64,000 nucleotides of DNA from Actinomadura macra NBRC 14102 (GCF_001552215.1 NZ_BCQT01000007.1:1-64000), one strand, 5' to 3'; counted from the first letter of the stretch, positions 8,847-17,676 are shown. Notes: generated by a model from the letters alone, not told the origin. A program made the numbers and translations.

Positions 8847-10277
8847 ATGCCGGCCCTGACCGTTCCACGCGCCCCCGGGCGCCTGCCGCTGCTCGGCCAC
8901 GCCCACCGGCTGTTCCGCGACCCCGTCGGGCTGCTCCAGTCGCTGCGCGCGGCCGGGCCGGTCGTGCTGTTCCACGTCGGGCCGAGGCCCGTCTACGTGG
9001 TGAACTCGCCGGACCTGCTGCGGCGGATGCTGGTGACCGACGCCGGTTCCTTCGTCCGAGGCCTCGCCTACGACCGTGCGCGCCCGATCCTCGGCAACGG
9101 CCTCGCCACCTCCGACGGTGACACGCACCTGCGGCAGCGGCGGCTGATGTTGCCGTCCTTCCACCGCGCCCGGCTGCTCGGCTACACCGGCGTCATGCGC
9201 GCGCAGGCGGACGTCCTCGCCGGATCGTGGCGGGACGGGCAGCGCGTCGCGATGGACGAGGCGCTGCACCGGACGAGCGCCGCCGGGGCCCTGCGGGCCC
9301 TCTTCCGCACCGACCTGGACGACGCCATCGTCGCCGAGATCGACGACTGCGTGACGGTGTTCCTGCGGGAGATCCCGCTGCGTGCGGTGCTCCCCCGTTT
9401 CGCCGAGCGCCTGCCGACCCCCGGCAACCGGCGATTCGCCCGGGTCGCCGCACGACTACGGGAGATCGTGGACGGGATGATCGAGGAGCGCCGCACGCCG
9501 TCCCGCACGCGGGACGACCTGCTGTCGATGCTGATGGACGCGCGGGACGAGGACACGGGCGCGGCCATGACGCCCGAGCGGCTGCGGGACGAGGTCGTGA
9601 CCATCCTGGCGGGCGGCTCCGAGACCGTCCCGTCCACGCTGTCGTGGCTGTACCACGAGCTGGGCCGCAGCCCGGGTGTCCAGGCGAGGCTCCAAGGCGA
9701 GCTCGACACGGTCCTGGACGGGCGGCCCGTCGAGTTCGCCGACCTGCCCGAGCTGACGTACACGCGACGCCTCATCGACGAGACGCTCCGGCTCCACAGC
9801 GTCGCGTGGATGATGTCCCGGCGCGCGCGAACGGACGTCGATCTCGGTGGGTACCGGATCCCCGCGGGGGCCGAGTTGCTGTTCAGTCCCACGACCCTCC
9901 ACCGGGATCCGGCCCTCTACCCGGACCCGCTCCGTTTCGATCCCGACCGGTGGCTCTCACCGCCGCCGCGGGAGAACTTCGTGCCGTTCGGTGCGGGCCC
10001 CCGGAAGTGCATCGGCGACCACTTCTCCTATATCCAGATGACCGTCATCGTCGCGACCGTGTCCGCGCGCTGGACGGTGACACCGGCGGATGGGAACCGC
10101 GTCCGGGAACGGGCGTCCGGAGCGCTCCGTCCGGACCACCTGCCGATGACCGTGAAGCACCGGCCCTCGGACGGCTACGGCAAGGCGCAACGGGTGTCGG
10201 CATGTACGGCGGCATACGCGGAGGCCAGTTCCGCACCGGCCAGCACCGTCGAGGACGAGACGACGTACGGCGTGTAG
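8847..10277 (+). CDS. Cytochrome P450
   Basis: A 476-residue P450 with the I-helix oxygen-activation motif AGGSET, K-helix ETLR, PERF-like FDPDRW and the haem loop FGAGPRKCIG with ligand Cys388. The chosen ATG follows GAGGGAG (8836-8842); an in-frame ATG at 8832 is less well placed. The C-terminus runs about 35 residues past the normal P450 end, and that tail overlaps antisense the last 103 nt of the convergent cyclase gene. No ferredoxin or reductase gene is nearby. Its position between a Rieske oxygenase and diterpene cyclase genes suggests oxidation of the terpene scaffold. Confidence 0.93.
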   Translation: MPALTVPRAPGRLPLLGHAHRLFRDPVGLLQSLRAAGPVVLFHVGPRPVYVVNSPDLLRRMLVTDAGSFVRGLAYDRARPILGNGLATSDGDTHLRQRRLMLPSFHRARLLGYTGVMRAQADVLAGSWRDGQRVAMDEALHRTSAAGALRALFRTDLDDAIVAEIDDCVTVFLREIPLRAVLPRFAERLPTPGNRRFARVAARLREIVDGMIEERRTPSRTRDDLLSMLMDARDEDTGAAMTPERLRDEVVTILAGGSETVPSTLSWLYHELGRSPGVQARLQGELDTVLDGRPVEFADLPELTYTRRLIDETLRLHSVAWMMSRRARTDVDLGGYRIPAGAELLFSPTTLHRDPALYPDPLRFDPDRWLSPPPRENFVPFGAGPRKCIGDHFSYIQMTVIVATVSARWTVTPADGNRVRERASGALRPDHLPMTVKHRPSDGYGKAQRVSACTAAYAEASSAPASTVEDETTYGV

Positions 10278-11716
10278 AGGCTCCGGCCTACCCACAGCTC
10301 GGGGAAGGGCCCGTCGAGATGGTCGCGCAGATAGCGGCGGGCCCTACCCCACACTGATGCGGGCACGCGCATGCCGTGACGTGCCAGCGCGTCCAGGTTG
10401 AGGACGGCGCAGCCCGTCTCCTCCGGCGTGCCGCGCCCGTACCAGCCCCAGGATCCGTCAGGCCGCTGGGTGTCGAGCAGCCAGGCCAGGGTCCGGTCCA
10501 GTGGCACACTCGTTGCCCTGGTCAGCGCGAACGTCACCTGCGCTGTGGCGTAGTACGGCGACACATGCCACTTGTCGTACCACCAGGCGTCCTCACGGCG
10601 GGTCTCCAGGAGGAACTCGCCGACCTTCCTCATCGGCCGCGCATACGCGTCCGGGCGCAGTGCGAGCGCCTCCAGCACGCGGGCGTTCGGGGTCACCGAC
10701 CCGTCCCGCTCGCCCGGATAGGTGAAGAAGCAGTGCTCGCCCTCGAAGGCGAGCAGTCCGTCCAGCAGGTGCCGGACGTCGTGGCCCGCCGCGTCCAGCA
10801 CGATGATCGCCATCGCGCTGTCGTCGGGGTCGGGCAGCGGGAACCCGCCGCTCAGGCCCATCCGACCGCGCTGACCGAGCAGCGTCCGCAGCCGGCCCAG
10901 GCAGCGGCCGGCGGCGGCCGTCCCGGCGCCGAGGAGCCCGGCCCGCTGGAGGTGGTGCAGCACCCAGGCCAGTTCGAAAGCCTCGGTCGGATAGAGGGCC
11001 GGGACACCCCCGTCGGGGTCGAGCTCGGCCACGGCCTCCAGGTACGCGAGCGTTCTGCCACCGCCCCCGGCCGTCCAGAGCGCGGCCGTCGCGGACGGCG
11101 AGTTGGCCAGGGAACCGTCCGGCGCGGTGAAGCGTGCGAGCGCGCGCAGCGCAGGATCAGGTTCGATGGTCTCCAGGGAGTACATGAGCGAAGTGGGCTC
11201 GCCGAGGAGGCGGTCCCTGGGGATGAGGTCCAGTTTCGCCTGCCGCGTCTTGGTGAGGTCGGCCCAGTCCCCGCTGGGCAGGTCGAGCCCTCGCGCGGAC
11301 AGTTGGCCGAGCAGCAACGGGACGGCCATCTCGAACCCTATGGTCTCCCCGGTGGCGGCCCCGCGCCACGCGGAGGAATGGGCACGCAGGTAGCCCAGCC
11401 CCGCACGCACCGCGCCCATCCGTCCCGGCAGAGGCGGACCCGGGTCGGTCAACGCGACGACCGCGGCGAGCGTGCAGACGGTCCGGTCGTGCGGAAGTTC
11501 CACCTCCCCGCCCCACGAGCCGTCTGACCGCTGGTGGCCGATCAGCCATCGCCGCGCCCGCGGGAAGCGGACCGCGCCGTCGTCGCGGCGTAGCCGGGAC
11601 AGCCACGCCGTCGTGTACGGGCACGGCCCGAACGAACCACCGGTCCCCAACCGGCCGAGCAGCGCCTCCGCCCTGTGGCGCGTGGACGATTCCGCCCGGA
11701 AGTCCCGCCCGATCAT
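10175..11716 (-). CDS. Class II diterpene cyclase (DxDD type, copalyl-diphosphate-synthase-like)
   Basis: A 513-residue protein with alpha-barrel repeats (QW-like QRSDGSWG at 62-69 and QRPDGSWGWYG further on) and the class II catalytic acid motif DPDD (296-299, DPDDSAMAI). Such enzymes protonate the terminal alkene of geranylgeranyl diphosphate to make copalyl-type bicyclic diphosphates. The length matches bacterial class II cyclases, shorter than squalene-hopene cyclases. The ATG overlaps the stop of the upstream terpene synthase gene (ATGA), implying a coupled pair. A longer frame to 12682 is open only because it runs through the upstream gene in another frame. The 3' end overlaps the convergent P450 gene by 103 nt. 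Confidence 0.88.
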   Translation of the reverse strand: MIGRDFRAESSTRHRAEALLGRLGTGGSFGPCPYTTAWLSRLRRDDGAVRFPRARRWLIGHQRSDGSWGGEVELPHDRTVCTLAAVVALTDPGPPLPGRMGAVRAGLGYLRAHSSAWRGAATGETIGFEMAVPLLLGQLSARGLDLPSGDWADLTKTRQAKLDLIPRDRLLGEPTSLMYSLETIEPDPALRALARFTAPDGSLANSPSATAALWTAGGGGRTLAYLEAVAELDPDGGVPALYPTEAFELAWVLHHLQRAGLLGAGTAAAGRCLGRLRTLLGQRGRMGLSGGFPLPDPDDSAMAIIVLDAAGHDVRHLLDGLLAFEGEHCFFTYPGERDGSVTPNARVLEALALRPDAYARPMRKVGEFLLETRREDAWWYDKWHVSPYYATAQVTFALTRATSVPLDRTLAWLLDTQRPDGSWGWYGRGTPEETGCAVLNLDALARHGMRVPASVWGRARRYLRDHLDGPFPELWVGRSLYTPYVVSSSTVLAGAELASAYAAVHADTRCALP

Positions 11717-12792
11717 GCCGCGTGCCCGGCGTCGAACTGCTCGTAGTGGCGCACGGACCACAAGAGCTGGCGTTCCAGCGCAAGCGCCGGGCCCGGCTGC
11801 GCGCCGAGGTGCGGGCCCAGCCCGCGCCGACAGCGCGCGACATGCCGGGTGATCCGGCATCGCACCTCGTCGGGCGGCAGCCCGAGGGCGAGCGCGTCCA
11901 CCACCCCCTCGTCCCGTTCGCGGTGGTGTCCGCGCAGATCGTTGGCCAGCCGGACCGCGAGACAGGCGTCCCGCAAGGGCCGCCGCAGCACTGCTGGGAC
12001 AGACGCTGATGTGCCAGACGCCGATGTGATGGACCCTGATCGGACGGACGCTGACGTGACGGACGCTGATCTCGCGGGCACCGAGGTTGCAGGCACTGAT
12101 CTTGCGGCCACTGATCTTGCGTGCACCGTCGTTGCGGACGCCGAAGGTGCCGGTGCACAGGTCGCGGGTGGCGCCGCCGTACACGCGCCGGCCGGGGCGG
12201 GGGGCGACATGTCCGACCACATCGCGAGCACGAGCGGGGCGAGGGCGATGCTCGCGGCGCCGTGCCGCAGGTACTCGCCGAGTGTGGGGGCGGGGCCGCC
12301 CGCCCGCATCCGCAGTGCCGCCTCGTACTCGAAGAGGGCGCCGGCCAGGGCCGCGTCCACGGCCCGCTGCCACGGGGGCAGTATCGCCGGCGAGGCCGCG
12401 ACGTCGTCCCGGATCTGTGCCAGTGCGGTTCCCAGGGCGTCCTTCGCCGGGGCCGTGCCACGGGCGACGGCGCGGAGGGCGGCCAGGTCCACACGCAGGC
12501 GGACGGGTTCGCGGCGGGCCGCGGGGCCGTCCGTCCAGGCGTCCAGGGCGAAGATCCACAGTCCGGTCCGCACGGTCAGGCGGGCGCCGCGGCGCGACAT
12601 CCAGGGCGCGACGAACGCGGCGGGCAGCGCGCACATCGGCGCGAGCGCCGGATCGAACGGCGGGCCGAGCCGCTCGGCCCACTCGGTGGCGCGCGTTGTG
12701 AGCCGGGTGGCGGCGACGGCCGCGTCCGCGGCGGCGAGCACGTCCAGGGGTGGGAACGCCTCCCCTTCGATGCCCCTTTCTTCCGTGTCCAT
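11713..12792 (-). CDS. Class I terpene synthase-like protein with repetitive insert
   Basis: A 359-residue alpha-helical protein with terpene-synthase landmarks in degraded form. The aspartate-rich motif is DAWTD (84-88) instead of DDxxD/E. The NSE triad reads NDLRGHHRE (about 284-292) with Gly for the middle Ser/Thr. Between about residues 196 and 268 lies a low-complexity insert of five-residue periods (xARSV/SVTSA-like) encoded by a 15-bp tandem repeat. The insert should sit between helices that carry the two metal motifs. It is coupled to the class II cyclase gene downstream, so it likely takes the copalyl-type product and ionises it. The altered motifs and insert leave activity uncertain. 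Start ATG 12792 has AAGG upstream; the open frame above it has no normal start. Confidence 0.72.
   Translation of the reverse strand: MDTEERGIEGEAFPPLDVLAAADAAVAATRLTTRATEWAERLGPPFDPALAPMCALPAAFVAPWMSRRGARLTVRTGLWIFALDAWTDGPAARREPVRLRVDLAALRAVARGTAPAKDALGTALAQIRDDVAASPAILPPWQRAVDAALAGALFEYEAALRMRAGGPAPTLGEYLRHGAASIALAPLVLAMWSDMSPPAPAGACTAAPPATCAPAPSASATTVHARSVAARSVPATSVPARSASVTSASVRSGSITSASGTSASVPAVLRRPLRDACLAVRLANDLRGHHRERDEGVVDALALGLPPDEVRCRITRHVARCRRGLGPHLGAQPGPALALERQLLWSVRHYEQFDAGHAA
12005..12154 (+). repeat. 15-bp tandem repeat, pentapeptide-like on the opposite strand
   Basis: About ten diverged 15-bp units, such as GCTGATGTGCCAGAC and ACTGATCTTGCGGCC. They lie inside the terpene synthase gene. 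Read on the plus strand they translate as ADVPD, ADVMD, ADVTD, ADLAG, TDLAA, TDLAC: the A(D/N)LxX pattern of pentapeptide-repeat proteins. The terpene synthase reads the complementary strand. Confidence 0.8.
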
Positions 12793-13057
12793 TTTCAACC
12801 TTGCCGATCGTTTCTTGAGGATTGGTGTGGCGAGTTCGCCGTGTCGTCGCCGAGGCAATCAGGAAGTCCGGCCCCTTGATCCTCGTTTTGCCGCCGGGGC
12901 TCCCCTTCCGGCCGGGGCCTTTGCCACGTTATGACAAGGTCTGGAAACATTCACGGAAAGGTAATCCCGGCGCGCCCGGCCATGCCTTCCACGTGTTCTG
13001 GATGGTTCGGATTACGGTGGCCTCGACTTGCCGGGACGAACCACTGGAGGGAAGAGC

Positions 13058-14119
13058 ATGACGGCGACCGAGGCACCGCCACCGCTCACCGAAGGCGCCG
13101 GGCGCGCCGGGCATGGCGGGCGGGCGCTCGCGCGGACCGGCGCGGTGTTCGCGCCCGCATTCCGCGCGGCGGTGCACCGGCTCCCGGCCGACGTCCGCCG
13201 CGTCGCGGGCTACCACCTCGGCTGGTGGGACGAGCACGAGCGGCCCGCGGGCGCCGACGGCGGCGAGCAGGCGATCCGTCCCGCGCTGGCGCTCCTGTGC
13301 GGGGAGGCGGTCGGGGCCGGACCGGCCGGGGCCCTCCCCGCCGCCGTCGCCGTGGAACTCGTCCACACCTTCTCGCAGCTGCACGGCGACCTCATGGACG
13401 GCACCGCCACGCGCCGGCGCCGGCCCGCCGCCTGGACCGTGTTCGGGATCCCGCAGACCATGCTGGCCGGTGACTCGCTCCTGGTCGCGGCCGTTGACAC
13501 CCTCGCCGCGGGCCACCCGGACGTGGCGTCTCGCGCGCTGCGCGACCTCTCGGCCGGGCTCCAGGACCTGTGCGCCGGGCAGAGCGCCGCGCTACGGCTG
13601 GCGTCGGCGCCCGGCGCGACCCTGGACGACTGCCACGAGGTGATCGCCGGCAGGACCGCGTCGCTGCTCGGCTGCGCGTGCTCGCTCGGCGCCATGCACG
13701 GCGGCGGCACGGAGCAGGTACGGCTGATGCGCATGTTCGGCGAGCGCCTCGGGCACGCGCTCCAGCTCGCCGCCGACGTGCACGGCATCTGGGGCGACCC
13801 GCGCGGCACCGGGCGTCCCGTCCACAGCGACCTGGCCCGCCGCAAGCGGTCGCTGCCGGTGGTGGCGGCGCTCGCGTCCGGCACCGCGGCGGGCCGGGAG
13901 CTGGCCGCCGCCTACGAGACGGACGCGGAGTTCTCCCCCGCCGTCCTGTCCCATCTGGCGGCGCTCGTCGAGCGCACGGGCGCCCGCCGGCTGGCCGCCG
14001 GGCTCGCCGCCGAGAACCTCGCCGGCGCGGTGGCCTGCCTGGACGCCGCCGGACCGCTGCCCGGCCCCGCCGCGGACCTGCGCGCCGTCGCCGAGCTGGT
14101 CGGCGCCCGCGCCGGTTGA
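13058..14119 (+). CDS. Polyprenyl (geranylgeranyl-type) diphosphate synthase with altered Asp motifs
   Basis: A 353-residue trans-isoprenyl diphosphate synthase homologue. Start ATG 13058 follows GGAGG. It resembles the actinobacterial GGPP synthase branch whose second motif normally reads DDLLGIWGD. The first aspartate-rich motif is GDLMD (110-114) instead of DDxxD, and the second is ADVHGIWGD (239-247) with Ala for the first Asp. The RRxRP after the first motif and HSDLARRKRSLPV near the end are kept. It would provide GGPP to the neighbouring cyclases, but loss of both leading aspartates could weaken or change Mg-dependent chain elongation. It is divergent from the terpene synthase genes across a 265-nt intergenic region. 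Confidence 0.82.
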   Translation: MTATEAPPPLTEGAGRAGHGGRALARTGAVFAPAFRAAVHRLPADVRRVAGYHLGWWDEHERPAGADGGEQAIRPALALLCGEAVGAGPAGALPAAVAVELVHTFSQLHGDLMDGTATRRRRPAAWTVFGIPQTMLAGDSLLVAAVDTLAAGHPDVASRALRDLSAGLQDLCAGQSAALRLASAPGATLDDCHEVIAGRTASLLGCACSLGAMHGGGTEQVRLMRMFGERLGHALQLAADVHGIWGDPRGTGRPVHSDLARRKRSLPVVAALASGTAAGRELAAAYETDAEFSPAVLSHLAALVERTGARRLAAGLAAENLAGAVACLDAAGPLPGPAADLRAVAELVGARAG

Positions 14120-14205
14120 ATCCATCACCGCCAGTCCTGAACCGGACACAGACCGGCTTCGGCCGTTCGCCTCACCGCGAGCGATTCCACGGTTACGGTC
14201 GGACG

Positions 14206-16281
14206 ATGAGCACTTCGGCGACGAGAGGCGCCGGTGGAGGGCGGGCCGGGAACTTGCCGGCCGGGCTGCCGAGCCTCGTGGGACGAACGGTGGAGCTGAC
14301 CGAGCTGGACGGCCTCCTGGAGTCGTCGCCGCTGGTCACCCTGACGGGGGTCGGCGGCGTCGGCAAGACGCGCACCGCGCTGGAGGCGGCGCGCCGTGTC
14401 CAGGACCGATTCTCCGACGGGGCCTGGCTGGTGGAGCTGTCCCGGCTGCGCGATCCACTACTGCTCGCGCATGCGGTCGCGGCGGCACTGAACGTCCATG
14501 ACCAGGGCACGCGGCCGCTGGGCGCCGTCCTGGCGGATTTCCTCGCCCCCCGTTCCATCCTCCTGGTCCTGGACACCTGCGAACATCTGGCGGACGCGTG
14601 CGCCGAACTGGTGGCCGAGCTGCTCGCGGACGCGCCCGGGCTCCGGATCCTGGCGACCACGCGGCAGCCGCTCAAGGTCGCCGGCGAGCGGGTCCACACG
14701 CTTCTGCCGCTGCCCGTCGAGGACGGCGCCGACGGCGGCGACGGCGTGCGGCTGTTCATCGAACGCGCCCGGCACGCCGTCCCCGGCTTCGCGGTGGACG
14801 AGGCGAACCACGCCGACGTGGTGCGCCTGTGCCGCCGGCTGGACGGCCTGCCGCTGGCGCTGGAACTGGCCGCGCCGTGGCTGCGGGTGCTGCCGGTGCA
14901 GGCCGTCGCGGACCGGCTCGACGACCGGTTCCGGCTGCTCGCGCGAGGTCCCGGCCGGGAGCCGGGCAGGCATGAGACGCTGCGGACGGCGATCGGATGG
15001 AGCCACGAGTTGTGCGGCCCTTCCGAGCGGCTGCTGTGGGCGCGGGCGTCGGTGTTCGCGGGGGGATTCGACCGTCGCACCGTCCAGGAGGTGTGCGCGG
15101 GCGGTCCGCTGGCCGCCGCCGACATTCCGCGCGTCCTGGAACGCCTGGTCGACAAGTCGATCCTGCTGGAGGACGGCGCCGGCCCGCACGCCCGCTATCG
15201 GATGCTCGACACCGTCCGCGAGTACGGCGCCGGGTGGCTGCGCGAGCTGGGCGAGGAGCCGGAGATCGCGCGGCGGCACCGCGACTTCCACATCGACCAG
15301 GCCCGGCGCGCCTACGCGTGCTGGATGGGCGGCCGGCAGGTCTCCTGGTTCGAGCGGGTCCGCGCCGTCCACTCGGACCTGCGGGTCGCGCTGGAGCATT
15401 CGCTCGCCGACCCCCGGGACGAGGGCGACGCGCTGGAGCTGGCCGGGGCGCTGTGGTTCTACTGGTACGCGTGCGGGTTCCAGCGTGAGGGACGCCACTA
15501 CCTGGAACGGGCGCTCGCCGCGTCGGTGGGCCCGGACCCGAGGCGGACACGGGCGGCGTGGGCGCGCGGCCTCATCACGCTCTCGCAGGGAGACCTGGTC
15601 GCGGCGGAGGAATGCGCCGCGATGTGCCGCGCGGACACCGAGCCGTCCGCGGAGACGGCCGCCGCGTTCCTGGAGGCGTCCGTGCTGTCGTTGCGGGGCG
15701 AGAACGGCGCGGCCGTCGCCGTGCTGCGCGCGTTGGAGCCCGATCCGGCGCGCGGCGGCGTGGAGGAGGCCGTCTGGTACCTCGAACGGGGTGTCCGCGC
15801 GTTCGCGCACGTGCAGCTCGGCGATCTGGAGGAGGCGGCGGCCCTCGCCGAGGAGTCGCGGGTGTGCAGCGCCGTGACGGGCGAACGCTGCCTGCAGGCG
15901 TGGGGCGACTACGTGCAGGCGCTGGCCGAGCTCGGGCTCGGGCGCGCGGCGTCCGCTGCCGGGCACGCGCGGGACGCGCTGGAGGCCAAGCGGCCGCTGC
16001 ACGACACCTGGTTCATGGCACTGTGCCTGGACGCACTGGCCATGGCCGTCGCCGCGACCGGCGAGCCGGGACGGGCTGCACGGCTCACCGGGATCGGGCA
16101 GCGGATCTGGCGCGCGCACGGCCTGCCCCAGCTCGGCTCGCCGGAGCTCGCCGCCGCGCGGTCCGCGTGCGAGCGGAGGCTGCGCTCCGCTCTCGGCGAC
16201 GAGGCGTACGACGCCGCCTACAGCACCGGGCTCCAGACGTCCCCCGACGACGGCATCACCTATGCGATCACCGGGACGTAG
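14206..16281 (+). CDS. NB-ARC/TPR ATPase, LuxR/AfsR-like regulator without DNA-binding domain
   Basis: A 691-residue STAND-type ATPase. NB-ARC motifs: Walker A GVGGVGKT (48-55), Walker B LLVLDTCEH near 120, LPLALELAA. From about residue 390 to the end it is helical and TPR-like. Homologous regulators usually carry either an N-terminal OmpR/SARP or a C-terminal LuxR helix-turn-helix; neither is visible here, and the protein ends at AITGT with no HTH. It may act through protein partners, or be a regulator that lost its DNA-binding part. It starts 86 nt after the polyprenyl synthase gene on the same strand, so it may be cotranscribed with the terpenoid cluster. Confidence 0.85.
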   Translation: MSTSATRGAGGGRAGNLPAGLPSLVGRTVELTELDGLLESSPLVTLTGVGGVGKTRTALEAARRVQDRFSDGAWLVELSRLRDPLLLAHAVAAALNVHDQGTRPLGAVLADFLAPRSILLVLDTCEHLADACAELVAELLADAPGLRILATTRQPLKVAGERVHTLLPLPVEDGADGGDGVRLFIERARHAVPGFAVDEANHADVVRLCRRLDGLPLALELAAPWLRVLPVQAVADRLDDRFRLLARGPGREPGRHETLRTAIGWSHELCGPSERLLWARASVFAGGFDRRTVQEVCAGGPLAAADIPRVLERLVDKSILLEDGAGPHARYRMLDTVREYGAGWLRELGEEPEIARRHRDFHIDQARRAYACWMGGRQVSWFERVRAVHSDLRVALEHSLADPRDEGDALELAGALWFYWYACGFQREGRHYLERALAASVGPDPRRTRAAWARGLITLSQGDLVAAEECAAMCRADTEPSAETAAAFLEASVLSLRGENGAAVAVLRALEPDPARGGVEEAVWYLERGVRAFAHVQLGDLEEAAALAEESRVCSAVTGERCLQAWGDYVQALAELGLGRAASAAGHARDALEAKRPLHDTWFMALCLDALAMAVAATGEPGRAARLTGIGQRIWRAHGLPQLGSPELAAARSACERRLRSALGDEAYDAAYSTGLQTSPDDGITYAITGT

Positions 16282-16282
16282 C

Positions 16283-16333
16283 GATCACCGTGACGCGGCC
16301 ATCACCGGGAGGCGGTGATCACCGTGACGCGGC
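16283..16333. repeat. 17-bp direct repeats flanking a GGTGATCACC palindrome
   Basis: GATCACCGTGACGCGGC occurs at 16283-16299 and again at 16317-16333; the second copy overlaps the palindrome GGTGATCACC (16315-16324). It lies just after the regulator gene in a 265-nt gap before the MreB-like gene. It could be an operator or part of a terminator; nothing else recognisable is in that gap. Confidence 0.5.
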
Positions 16334-16546
16334 GCTCCCCCGCCGGTGACCAAGTAGATGATCTCTTGGGCGCACCCCGGACGTTGGGCCGCCGATAGAC
16401 GGGACGCCCTGGGGGTGCTGTCCGACATTTCGGATCGGTGGTCGCCGGGTCGTTGCCATTCGCTTACCCGGCCGTGGGCATCGCCGCGAACCACGAGGGC
16501 ATGAACAGGACTCCGTGCAGCATTCCGGGGCGATTGGGGGACAGGA

Positions 16547-17599
16547 ATGTGGGACTACGCGGGCCGGGACACAGCGATCGACCTGGGCAGCGCGACCGTG
16601 CGGATGCACGTCAAGGACCGCGGGGTCGTCTGCCGGGAGCCCTCGCTGCTGGCGCGATCGCGGCGCACCGGGCAGATCCTCGCGCTGGGCGTCCCCGCGC
16701 AGCAGATGGCGGGGCGCAATCCCGACGTCACGCTCGTGCGGCCCATCCGCGAGGGCGCGCCGACCGAGACCGACGAGGCCGAGTACCTGATGCGGCACCT
16801 CGTCCGCACCCATCACCGGCGCCACTACATGGCCCGGCCCCGCCTCGTCATGACGGTACCGAGCGGGATGACGTCCGTGCACTACCGGGCACTGCAGTTC
16901 TCCGCCTATCAGGCCGGTGCGCGACGGCTGACGCTGGTGCCGACGCCGATCGCCGCCGCCGTCGGGATGGGCATGACCGAGGCCGGCCCCGAGATCGCGG
17001 TCATCGCCGATATCGGCGCCGAGGTCACCGATGTCGGCGTCATCGCCTTCGGCGGCCTCGTCACCTCGCACACCGCGCACGTCGGCGGCACGTCCCTGGA
17101 CCGCTCGATCGTCGCGCTGGTGCGCCGCGAGCACGGGGTGTCGCTCTCGCTCGCCGCCGCGGAGTCGGCCAAGGTGGCGGTCGGCGCGGTGCCCCCGGTG
17201 GGACGGCACCCGATGCGCCAGGCGATGGTGGAGGGACGGGACGTGGAGTCCGGGCTGCCCCGGCGGCTGGTGCTCACCACCGCCGACGTCCAGCGCGCCA
17301 TCGAGGGTCCCGTCGCCAAGATCGTGGACGCCGTCCGGACCGGTCTCGGCGGCTGCTCCCCCGAGATCTCCGGGGAACTGCTCAACGTCGGCGTCACGCT
17401 CACCGGCGGGTCGGCGCGGCTGCCAGGGCTGGAGCGGCTGATCCGCGAACGGACCGGACTGAGCGCCTGGCTCGGCGACGACACCGGCGACGCGGCCGTG
17501 ATCGGCGCGGCGGACGTGCTGCGCACCGCCGGCGCCCAGCATCCCGCCCGCGACATCACACCGCGCCCGCATCTACTGACCACCGTCCCGCAGTACTGA
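16547..17599 (+). CDS. MreB-like bacterial actin
   Basis: A 350-residue actin-fold protein with the MreB nucleotide-binding signatures: phosphate 1 IDLGSATVRM, phosphate 2 IADIGAEVTDVGVI and adenosine motif LTGGSARLPGL. Family members polymerise on the membrane and organise wall synthesis; in filamentous actinomycetes MreB proteins act mainly in spore-wall assembly. The gene is an orphan: no mreC, mreD, pbp2 or rodA lies beside it, which suggests a secondary paralogue. Compared with canonical MreB, the first motif has Ser-Ala-Thr where Thr-Ala-Asn is usual. A purine-rich GGGGGA precedes the ATG at 16547. Confidence 0.85.
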   Translation: MWDYAGRDTAIDLGSATVRMHVKDRGVVCREPSLLARSRRTGQILALGVPAQQMAGRNPDVTLVRPIREGAPTETDEAEYLMRHLVRTHHRRHYMARPRLVMTVPSGMTSVHYRALQFSAYQAGARRLTLVPTPIAAAVGMGMTEAGPEIAVIADIGAEVTDVGVIAFGGLVTSHTAHVGGTSLDRSIVALVRREHGVSLSLAAAESAKVAVGAVPPVGRHPMRQAMVEGRDVESGLPRRLVLTTADVQRAIEGPVAKIVDAVRTGLGGCSPEISGELLNVGVTLTGGSARLPGLERLIRERTGLSAWLGDDTGDAAVIGAADVLRTAGAQHPARDITPRPHLLTTVPQY

Positions 17600-17676
17600 C
17601 CCGCAATTCGGCAAAACGAGGTGACCGGGTGGCCGTTTCCGTCACGTACGGGTCGCTGTGACGTCACGATGGGTAC

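Noticed and set aside
10175-12682. One 835-residue minus-strand frame spanning the cyclase and upstream region
   Set aside because: Only the part from the ATG at 11716 looks like a protein family; the upstream part is Arg/Pro-rich and lies in a different frame over the terpene synthase gene.
11849-12934. Plus-strand frame with pentapeptide-like repeats as a real gene
   Set aside because: The frame around the repeats is Arg/Ser-rich shadow sequence of the terpene synthase; only the repeat itself has the pattern.
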